From Candidatus Nitrosomaritimum aestuariumsis (GTDB taxonomy: Archaea; Thermoproteota; Nitrososphaeria; Nitrososphaerales; Nitrosopumilaceae): a DNA stretch of 33,058 nt. Position numbers and translations under genes: made by a program. Positions 24,989-31,131 of this stretch are shown piece by piece (within the stretch, counting starts at the first letter, position 1; the number at the start of each line of letters is the position of its first letter). The stretch is from assembly GCA_013867335.1 (NCBI GenBank), contig JACEMX010000031.1, positions 1 to 33,058 of the forward strand. The letters are read 5' to 3'. The notes beneath the pieces were generated by a model. It made no database searches and was not told the DNA's origin. It saw only the letters and a list, made by a program, of their open reading frames with translations.

Positions 24989-26347
24989 ATGGAAATGTTT
25001 GTTCAGAGAACAAAAGTTCTTCAAATATCCCTTGTTGCGATATTTTCTGCATTTTTAGTAGAACTAATTTTCGGACTCATTTCCAATAGTTTGGGATTAA
25101 TCACAGACAGCATTCACGCTTTACTAGACAGTATGGTCACAGTTATCCTTCTATTGGCAGCTAGGATGGCGATAAAACCACCTGATGAAGAACATACTTA
25201 CGGTCATGGAAAAATTGAGTCCCTTGGTGGATTAATTGGAGGAATTGCAATATTTTTGATTGCAATTTTTTTCATTTACGAGTCAATTAACAGATTGCAA
25301 AGCCCACCACCAAGTATTTTGCCAGGATTTTTTGCAATAATTGGAGGATTATACACTATAGGAGTTGATATTTTTAGAATTGTTATTTTGAGAAGATCAA
25401 TTTCTAAAATTGGCGGGACCACTCTCAAAGCCGATTTTTATCATGCCCTAATGGATTTGGGTTCCACTCTTGTTGCCATTGCGGGAATTGTTCTGGTAAC
25501 CTATGGATTCTATAGTGGTGATTTTATTGCAGCTTTAATCTTAGGAGGAGTTTTAGCAGTACTAAGTTTGAAATTGATTTACAGAACTTCACAGGAATTA
25601 ACAGATATTATTTCGCCTGAACTTGTAAAAAAGGTAAGACAGATTATTTCAAACACTGAGGATGTAATTGAGGTTGGCGCCATTTTAATGAGGAGATCCG
25701 GAGATACAATATTTGCCGATGTAACTATATCATTGAGAGGAGATACCAGTTTTGACAAAGCTCATGAAATCAGTAATCGGGTGGAAAATAATATCAAAAA
25801 AGAAATTTCCAATTCTGAAATCACAATACATTTTGAACCAACTTGGGAAAATGTTCCATTAGATGCAAAAATTTTTGATATTGCAAAAAATATTCCTGGA
25901 GTTAAAGGAGTTCATAATGTTAGCACACACAAATCAAAAGGGAAAACTTTCTCAAATTTACACGTCATGGTAGATAGGGAAATTAATCTATATTCAGCAC
26001 ACAAGATTTCAGAAATAGTTGAAGAAAAAATTCAAGAAAGTATTCCTGAAATTGAACATGTAACAATTCATTTGGAGCCATTTCTTGCAGTTCCAGAAAG
26101 TTTTAACGTAGAGGATAAAGCAACTGAGAGAAAAATCAGCGAGATTTTGAACAAGTATCCAGAAATCAAAAATATTGGCCGTATTGTGTCGCTTAATTTT
26201 GAAAACATACTCAAAATAGATATTGATTGTTCTTTTGATAGAAACTTGTCAATAGAAAAAGTCCATGATTTAACATCGGAGATAGAGCATCTGATTCGTT
26301 CTGAAATTCAAAATGCTGTAATTACTATTCATCCTGAACCTGTTTGA
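24989..26347 (+). CDS. CDF-family metal cation efflux protein with three C-terminal domains
   Basis: 452 residues. The N-terminal 205 or so residues form six membrane helices of the cation diffusion facilitator family. The metal site is HxxxD in helix 2 (TDSIHALLDS: Asp40, His43, Asp47) and HxxxD in helix 5 (FYHALMDLGST), the pattern typical of zinc transporters. It exports Zn or a similar divalent metal in exchange for protons. The cytoplasmic part contains three repeats of about 80 residues (near 210-290, 291-372 and 373-452), each ending in a strand like TIHFEP, TIHLEP and TIHPEP. The usual family member has one such domain. The gene ends 4 bp from the convergent ZIP transporter gene. Confidence 0.92.
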   Translation: MEMFVQRTKVLQISLVAIFSAFLVELIFGLISNSLGLITDSIHALLDSMVTVILLLAARMAIKPPDEEHTYGHGKIESLGGLIGGIAIFLIAIFFIYESINRLQSPPPSILPGFFAIIGGLYTIGVDIFRIVILRRSISKIGGTTLKADFYHALMDLGSTLVAIAGIVLVTYGFYSGDFIAALILGGVLAVLSLKLIYRTSQELTDIISPELVKKVRQIISNTEDVIEVGAILMRRSGDTIFADVTISLRGDTSFDKAHEISNRVENNIKKEISNSEITIHFEPTWENVPLDAKIFDIAKNIPGVKGVHNVSTHKSKGKTFSNLHVMVDREINLYSAHKISEIVEEKIQESIPEIEHVTIHLEPFLAVPESFNVEDKATERKISEILNKYPEIKNIGRIVSLNFENILKIDIDCSFDRNLSIEKVHDLTSEIEHLIRSEIQNAVITIHPEPV

Positions 26348-26351
26348 AATT

Positions 26352-27539
26352 CTAGATTATGATGCTTGTAAGGTACATTATGAGCATTCCTAAGGCAAAT
26401 CCAGAGGCAACTGCAGCACTTGATAAATTCTTGTCTCCTTCCTCACGAATCCATTTTAAAATAATTACTATGACTTGAAATATTGCTCCTGCTCCAATAG
26501 AAAGGAAAACCACTGAAGAGAAAGGAGAAAATGCAAACCCTCCTACCCAAGCGCCAAAAATTGCAGGTGCTCCCGCAATTAGACCCAAACCTAACAGCTT
26601 TCCAACAGTAGATTTACCTCGAGAAAGAGGAGCAGCTATTGCAAGACCCTCTGTTGTGTTATGTAGTGCAAATCCCACAATCAGAAATGTACTAAAAGCA
26701 ATTGATCCTAAACCAACAGCAGCTCCAATTGCAAGACCTTCACCAAAATTATGCAATCCAATTCCTATTGCAATCATTAATCCAATGGCAACAGGTTTGG
26801 AAATTTTAAGGGAGTCTGCACTTCCCGTTAATTTTTCTGAAGTATAATACAATCCTAAAAAGGATAAGACAATAGTAGTTGCGATCAATAATGCACCATT
26901 AAAACTTCCACTGAGGTTTTCATCAGATACATCAAAGGCCTCCTCAATAGAATCAATTCCTAAAAATAATAGCAGACCGGCAGTTAAAGCCAAAAAGAAA
27001 TGATATTTGCTTTTACTAATTTTTTTAATAAATGGTAGCCAGAGAAGACCTATCATTACAGGAATAATTCCTACATAAGTTCCAATTATTGCAAAAAATC
27101 CTGCAAACTCCAAGTCTGGCTTTAATGCTGGTGCAGCAGCTTCGATTTCTCTTTCAAATCTGGTCCCATCATCTATAGTCAAGCCGATAATGTATGGTTC
27201 TGCAACATTCCATTCAAAGGGAATTCTAACTAGTGCTGTCTCATACCTTTCAAGAAATCTGTCAGGCTCAATTGCGGCAGGTTGTATCCTATCATTAACA
27301 TCGGCCATTACAACCTCAACTGGGATGGGGCCAGTATTCCTAACGGTAACATGAATTTCAGATTCAGAAAATTCAATTTTTTCAAGTGATATTTCTGGTA
27401 GAGGGGTACCAAGATCTAAAAGATCAGATCCAGGACCAAAAATGTAGCCAATCATAATTATTAGAAGAATAAATGGTGCTATTCCGCTGGCAATAATTTT
27501 TCCTTTTGATGATTTTTTACTAACTTCCATAATCAACAT
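26352..27539 (-). CDS. ZIP-family metal transporter with extracytoplasmic N-terminal domain
   Basis: 395 residues. Helix 1 (about 15-35) is followed by a soluble beta region (45-140, FSESEIHVTVRNTGPIPVEV), then seven or eight membrane helices from 143. The ZIP signature is in two helices: HNFGEGLAIGAAVGLG (His263, Asn264, Glu267) and HNTTEGLAIAAPL (His293, Asn294, Glu297), which form the binuclear metal site. ZIP proteins bring divalent metals into the cytoplasm. The ATG overlaps the end of the multicopper oxidase gene by 20 bp (second Met codon at 27530). The two are therefore one operon, and the transporter may handle a metal linked to the oxidase. Substrate unknown. Confidence 0.9.
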   Translation of the reverse strand: MLIMEVSKKSSKGKIIASGIAPFILLIIMIGYIFGPGSDLLDLGTPLPEISLEKIEFSESEIHVTVRNTGPIPVEVVMADVNDRIQPAAIEPDRFLERYETALVRIPFEWNVAEPYIIGLTIDDGTRFEREIEAAAPALKPDLEFAGFFAIIGTYVGIIPVMIGLLWLPFIKKISKSKYHFFLALTAGLLLFLGIDSIEEAFDVSDENLSGSFNGALLIATTIVLSFLGLYYTSEKLTGSADSLKISKPVAIGLMIAIGIGLHNFGEGLAIGAAVGLGSIAFSTFLIVGFALHNTTEGLAIAAPLSRGKSTVGKLLGLGLIAGAPAIFGAWVGGFAFSPFSSVVFLSIGAGAIFQVIVIILKWIREEGDKNLSSAAVASGFALGMLIMYLTSIII

Positions 27540-28575
27540 CCTCTATTGGTTTAGAAGGATTATCCCTTGCAAGGAAGATTCCAACCCATCCCTTCTCAGA
27601 AAACTCTACTTTGTGAGCATGGAACAGATATTTTCCAGGATAAATATACTCAAATTCCATAATTCCACGCTCTGTCTGTGAAAGGGTTATCATGTCGGTG
27701 TAAAAGGACGGAACAGTGTCAGTTCCAGTTGGATAGTAATGGTACAAATTTCCATGTAAATGGAAATTATTGATTGGATCAAACTCAACCATATTGACCA
27801 CATAAACTCGAATTAGCTCATTTGTGTTGATTTGAATGGGATGATGTTGATAATAAAATGGAATAGTATTTGCAGCATAGAAATTATTTTCTGTGTCAAA
27901 ATCAGTATCCAAACCATTTAGAACCATTACCATTTCATCAGCTGGTGCTCTTTTCTCTTTTGGATCAACTATGAAAACACCATACAATCCATGGACAATG
28001 TGTTCCTCAAGTGGCATTACATGGCAATGATAAGGATGAACTCCAACAGGACCTGCTCGGAATTCATACGTGAATTTTCCTCCGCCAGATCCTACAATCT
28101 CAAATACACCATCCATCTCGGCAGGATGGATACCGTGAAAATGTATAGTGTGTTCTTTTGAACCATTGTTGATGAATTGGATCCTAACAAGATCACCTTC
28201 GGTAGCTCTAATAGTTGGGCCTGGAACTGTCCCATTAAAAGTCCAAACATTATAAAAAACACCTGGAGATACCTCCATTATTTTGTCATCCTCAGCTATT
28301 ATTGTAAATTCTCTTAATGTTGTTCCATCAGGTAGAGTTGAGACTTTGCCATAATTGAAATCTCGCAAATACTCCATTGGATCAAATTCCATGGTCGATT
28401 CAACATAAACGGGATCAATGACTTCTCCAGAAGTGGTAATCACACCACCAGTATGAGTAACAAACGTCTTTTGTTCAGTTTGAGCTTCAGAAATCGTAGG
28501 GAAAATTAATCCAACTGAGATTCCAAACATTCCAAGGAAAATGAATATCATAAGATTTGATCGATTGAATTTCAA
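27520..28575 (-). CDS. Two-domain multicopper oxidase, type 1 copper in domain 1
   Basis: 351 residues, exported (signal peptide 1-31, ending SEAQ). Two cupredoxin domains. Aligning by eye with nitrite reductase gives type 1 copper ligands His142, Cys184 and His192, all in domain 1, with Leu197 where nitrite reductase has the axial Met. Eight His in four HxH motifs (145/147, 183/185, 272/274, 319/321) fit a laccase-like trinuclear centre rather than the type 2 site of nitrite reductase. Domain 2 has HAH without Cys, so no type 1 site. This is the two-domain oxidase class common in ammonia-oxidising archaea. The substrate is unknown; metal oxidation or a nitrogen-oxide step are options. A TATAAATA box (28599-28608) lies upstream. 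Confidence 0.9.
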   Translation of the reverse strand: MKFNRSNLMIFIFLGMFGISVGLIFPTISEAQTEQKTFVTHTGGVITTSGEVIDPVYVESTMEFDPMEYLRDFNYGKVSTLPDGTTLREFTIIAEDDKIMEVSPGVFYNVWTFNGTVPGPTIRATEGDLVRIQFINNGSKEHTIHFHGIHPAEMDGVFEIVGSGGGKFTYEFRAGPVGVHPYHCHVMPLEEHIVHGLYGVFIVDPKEKRAPADEMVMVLNGLDTDFDTENNFYAANTIPFYYQHHPIQINTNELIRVYVVNMVEFDPINNFHLHGNLYHYYPTGTDTVPSFYTDMITLSQTERGIMEFEYIYPGKYLFHAHKVEFSEKGWVGIFLARDNPSKPIEDVDYGS

Positions 28576-28598
28576 AGTTAGCTTTTAAAAGCAAGATA

Positions 28599-28608
28599 GA
28601 ATATTTAT
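28599..28608 (-). promoter_or_regulatory. Probable TATA box of the oxidase-ZIP operon
   Basis: The minus strand reads TTATAAATAT, about 28 bp before the oxidase ATG at 28575. It directly abuts the DtxR-like site at 28609-28628. Confidence 0.55.
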
Positions 28609-28628
28609 AATTTAGCCTAAGCTAAATT
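28609..28628. promoter_or_regulatory. DtxR/IdeR-like operator, site 1
   Basis: AATTTAGCCTAAGCTAAATT: 8-bp inverted arms around CTAA. The core 28612-28625 (TTAGCCTAAGCTAA) matches 13 of 14 bases of the corresponding part of the DtxR/IdeR consensus (TTAGCCTAACCTAA). It adjoins the TATA box of the oxidase operon, where a bound repressor would block TBP/TFB. Confidence 0.6.
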
Positions 28629-28649
28629 TCTTACCCTGTGCTAAATTTT

Positions 28650-28663
28650 TTAGTTTAGTCTAA
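28650..28663. promoter_or_regulatory. DtxR/IdeR-like operator, site 2
   Basis: TTAGTTTAGTCTAA matches 12 of 14 bases of the DtxR-type half-consensus TTAGGTTAGCCTAA and shares the pattern TTAGnyTArnCTAA with site 1, 38 bp away. It lies upstream of the TATA box of the divergent gene at 28715. Confidence 0.55.
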
Positions 28664-28683
28664 TATTGCTATTGGAGAATTAG

Positions 28684-28691
28684 GTTTAAAC
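28684..28691 (+). promoter_or_regulatory. Probable TATA box of the divergent membrane-protein gene
   Basis: GTTTAAAC is centred 27 bp before ATG 28715, predicting a leaderless transcript. Confidence 0.4.
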
Positions 28692-28714
28692 TGAAGAAAA
28701 TTTAATCCAAAAAG

Positions 28715-29215
28715 ATGAAAAAATCTGGAATTGCTTTGGCCGTGGTAGGTGGCCTCATTGGAGTTGGAATTATTCTTTCATTCTATGGGAATTACATATT
28801 ATTCGAAGAACTGGTTCAGGGTAATGGAGAAGTAGGAGTTGGAGAAAACTTAGTTATCGAAGTTGAGTTAGATAGTTCTAAAAGCCAAACTGGAATTTAT
28901 GCAATACAGATTTTAGATTTTAAAGGAGGGGTAGTTACTGCAACCATTATTGATCCCTCTAACACAACAATAGAATCAGAAGATATCAACCAAGAAGTGT
29001 TTGAAGGGTTGTTTGAAGTTACAACATCAGGAAATTACAAATTGCTAATTGAAAACAATGGAGAGACAGAGAATGTTTTTGGAGTGATAGGACCACAACC
29101 AGATGAAGGTAAACGGGCTTTATCAAATATTTCTATGTATATTTTGGTAATAGGTTTGGTAGGAATGGCCAGTATAGCAGTTTATCTATTCATTAATCGC
29201 AGAAGATCTAGTTGA
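28715..29215 (+). CDS. Two-helix membrane protein with external beta domain, unknown function
   Basis: 166 residues. An N-terminal helix (about 6-27) lacks an obvious signal-peptidase site and may be an uncleaved anchor. An external region of strands follows (LVIEVELDSSKSQTGIYAIQ, GGVVTATIIDPSNTTIES, GLFEVTTSGNYKLLIENNG). A second helix (about 141-160) precedes a basic end (NRRRSS). The layout resembles small membrane-bound beta-sandwich proteins found widely in thaumarchaeal genomes. It shares a promoter region with the oxidase-ZIP operon, including the DtxR-like sites, which suggests a link to metal handling. The last 8 bp overlap the convergent winged-helix gene. Confidence 0.7.
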   Translation: MKKSGIALAVVGGLIGVGIILSFYGNYILFEELVQGNGEVGVGENLVIEVELDSSKSQTGIYAIQILDFKGGVVTATIIDPSNTTIESEDINQEVFEGLFEVTTSGNYKLLIENNGETENVFGVIGPQPDEGKRALSNISMYILVIGLVGMASIAVYLFINRRRSS

Positions 29216-29519
29216 GGAAACTATCCATTTTTTCTAAACCTTCAATAGCAGCGCCAAAATTTTCCCCGTCTTCAACAACCTTAGATAGTTTTTCGATATT
29301 TGCAGAAAATGTTGTTTTTCCATCTACTTGTTTTTGAATAATAAAACCGCAAGTTATCAAATAAGAAAGTCTGTCGGTTACTTCGTTTTCAGATATTGTG
29401 GCTTTTTCAGAAAGATATTGTAAATTTTTTTCACCGTCTTCTAACTCTGCAATTAATGCAGATGTTATAGGATCGAACATACAATCAACTACTTTTTCTC
29501 TATCATAGGAGTCATCCAT
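29208..29519 (-). CDS. Small winged-helix DNA-binding protein (ArsR-like)
   Basis: 103 residues from ATG 29519; a TTG one codon upstream (29522) is an alternative. A winged helix-turn-helix fold is likely: helix 1 (DPITSALIAELEDG), the HTH (NLQYLSEKATISENEVTDRLSYLITCGFI), and a wing (IQKQVDGKTTFSAN). The C-terminal helix (LSKVVEDGENFGAAIEGLEKM) may mediate dimers. It has no metal-binding domain of DtxR type, so it is not an obvious candidate for the operators at 28609-28663. The TATA-like TTATTAATTT (29543-29553) fits a leaderless start. Probably a transcription regulator; target unknown. Confidence 0.75.
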   Translation of the reverse strand: MDDSYDREKVVDCMFDPITSALIAELEDGEKNLQYLSEKATISENEVTDRLSYLITCGFIIQKQVDGKTTFSANIEKLSKVVEDGENFGAAIEGLEKMDSFLN

Positions 29520-29634
29520 CAAATAGCATTCTCATCCTTCTAAATTAATAATTTTCTAGATCTAGAAAATATTTGAGATATTAGAGCTAAAAATTGACCA
29601 AGAACATATTAAGAAAAATGACTTAGAATCAATA

Positions 29635-29787
29635 TTGCAAAAATTATGTGTAAATGACCCTTCTGGAAAAGGAGATCATTGTTTTTGTATAGACGTAGAT
29701 ACTAGAAGTGGAATTAAAAAGTGCTGTAAATGCAACCAATGGAATATTCATGGTACAAATTGGACCAAGGATTCTGACTTCAAATAA
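29635..29787 (+). CDS. Small Cys-rich protein, 50 residues
   Basis: Short frame from TTG 29635, with the TATA-like CATATTAAG centred 26 bp upstream (29604-29612). It encodes six Cys: Cys5, a CFC pair (16, 18) and CCKC (30, 31, 33), plus His15 and His39, a spacing that could bind zinc or an Fe-S cluster. The open frame continues upstream to a stop at 29563, with coding-like residues but no ATG, GTG or other TTG, so the true start could be a rare codon upstream or the gene may be shortened. It is the only coding signal in the 360-bp gap between the winged-helix gene and rps13. Function unknown. Confidence 0.4.
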   Translation: MQKLCVNDPSGKGDHCFCIDVDTRSGIKKCCKCNQWNIHGTNWTKDSDFK

Positions 29788-29883
29788 CAGTAAATTTTAG
29801 ATGTTAATTGACGTCATTTTGTAATCACATCGAATCGACGCCTAGCATGGTTTTTATCGGGGAAATTTAGCATTTTTGAATAC

Positions 29884-30447
29884 TTGAGTAGTCAAGAATA
29901 TAATCACATTGTAAGGATAGTAGGAAACGATATTCCTGGAGAAAGAAAGCTCATCATAGGATTAACTCAGATCAAAGGAATTGGATATAATTTTGCTACA
30001 GCCATTTTAGATAATTTAAAAATTAATCCTAACTCCAACGTGGGATACCTCTCTGATTCAGAGGTTCAAGCCATTGAAAAACTAATAACAGATCCAAGTT
30101 CTGCAAATTTCCCAACTTGGTTCTTAAACAGAAGAAAAGATGTTGAGACAGGAAATGATCTTCACCTTTTAACTTCAGATATTGATTTCACTTTAAGAAA
30201 TGACATAGAAAGAGAAAGAGTTACTAGTAGTTGGAGAGGATATCGTCATCTTTACGGACTAAAAGTAAGGGGACAAAGAACAAGATGTACAGGTAGAAAA
30301 GGAGGAGCAGTTGGTGTAGCTAAAGGAGGAAAAGCAGCTCCTGTCAAAACAGCAGCACCAAAAGCAGTTGCAGCACCAACGGGTGAAGCAGCAGCCCCAG
30401 TTCCTGCAGCAGAAGTAAAAGCAGAGCCAGCGGAGAAAAAAGAATAG
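29884..30447 (+). CDS. rps13: Ribosomal protein uS13 with Ala/Pro-rich tail
   Basis: 187 residues. uS13 landmarks are [19 protein letters not shown], the H2TH-like [16 protein letters not shown] region and the rRNA-binding end ([27 protein letters not shown]). The start is TTG 29884, with TTTTTATC about 28 bp upstream. After residue 150 comes a low-complexity tail rich in Ala, Pro and charged residues, longer than in most archaeal uS13. It is followed 9 bp later by rps4, as in many archaea. uS13 sits in the head of the small subunit and contacts tRNA and the large subunit. Confidence 0.95.
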   Translation: MSSQEYNHIVRIVGNDIPGERKLIIGLTQIKGIGYNFATAILDNLKINPNSNVGYLSDSEVQAIEKLITDPSSANFPTWFLNRRKDVETGNDLHLLTSDIDFTLRNDIERERVTSSWRGYRHLYGLKVRGQRTRCTGRKGGAVGVAKGGKAAPVKTAAPKAVAAPTGEAAAPVPAAEVKAEPAEKKE

Positions 30448-30456
30448 GTGAATTAG

Positions 30457-31080
30457 ATGGGAGATCCTAAATATCCAAGACGTGTTTGGAGGAAGCCAAA
30501 GAGACCTCTTAATTATGATTTGAAGATGGAAGAGTTGAAAACTTTAGGTACATATGGTTTAAGAACTAAAAGAGAGTTATGGAAGGCTCACACGCAATTG
30601 TCAAACGTAAGACATCAGGCAAGATCTTTACTTGCTTTGCAACAAGATGTTAGAGAAGAAAAAGAACCTATCCTCATGAAATCATTAGCAAGAGTGGGTT
30701 TGGTAAGTGGCGATGCAACATTAGATGACGTTTTAAATCTGCAAGTAACTGATTTGTTAACAAGAAGATTACAAACACTTGTTTTCAAAAAATTTGGATT
30801 CAAAACTCCATATCAAGCAAGACAAGCAGTTGTACATGGTCACATTATGATAGGAGACAGAATAGTAAATATTCCATCATACACAGTAACAACCTCTGAA
30901 GAAGATAGTATCAAATTCACACCAGAATCAAAATTTCCAGAAATGCTAGAGAAAAGTAAAGAAACTCCAGTAGAAGCACCAGTTGAATCAGAAGAGGTAT
31001 CTGAACAAGAAGCAGCTGCAACTGAGGCACCACCAGCACAAGCTCCCGAATCTAAAGCCGAAAAACCCTCAGCTGAGTAA
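30457..31080 (+). CDS. rps4: Ribosomal protein uS4 with acidic Ala/Pro-rich tail
   Basis: 207 residues. uS4 landmarks are the basic N-terminus (GDPKYPRRVWRKPKRP), LGTYGLRTKRELWKA, and the S4 RNA-binding domain (about 105-160: RRLQTLVFKKFGFKTPYQARQ, GHIMIGDRIVNIPSYTV). A tail of about 45 residues rich in Glu, Ala and Pro follows, similar in style to the uS13 tail. uS4 is a primary 16S rRNA-binding protein in small-subunit assembly. In many archaea rps11 and rpoD come next; here glmS follows instead. Confidence 0.95.
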   Translation: MGDPKYPRRVWRKPKRPLNYDLKMEELKTLGTYGLRTKRELWKAHTQLSNVRHQARSLLALQQDVREEKEPILMKSLARVGLVSGDATLDDVLNLQVTDLLTRRLQTLVFKKFGFKTPYQARQAVVHGHIMIGDRIVNIPSYTVTTSEEDSIKFTPESKFPEMLEKSKETPVEAPVESEEVSEQEAAATEAPPAQAPESKAEKPSAE

Positions 31081-31099
31081 TACTAGAACAAGCTAATTA

Positions 31100-31108
31100 G
31101 TAAATAAG
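31100..31108 (+). promoter_or_regulatory. Probable TATA box of glmS
   Basis: GTAAATAAG is centred about 28 bp before ATG 31132. It implies that glmS can be transcribed separately from rps13-rps4. Confidence 0.4.
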
Positions 31109-31131
31109 CATCATTAACAGTTAGAATAATC

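Noticed and set aside
24867-25052. Minus-strand ORF over the S-layer/CDF intergenic region
   Set aside because: It overlaps the ends of both real genes in another frame, and its sequence resembles no protein segment. A GGAGG at about 24942-24946 on that strand is not at useful distance from any start.
27520-28575. Annotation of the oxidase as copper nitrite reductase NirK
   Set aside because: It has four HxH motifs for a trinuclear centre and Leu at the axial type 1 position, unlike the type 2 copper site of NirK.
29208-29519. The winged-helix protein as the DtxR-type regulator of the operators at 28609-28663
   Set aside because: It has one winged-helix domain and lacks the metal-binding and dimerisation domain of DtxR proteins; its closeness alone is not enough.
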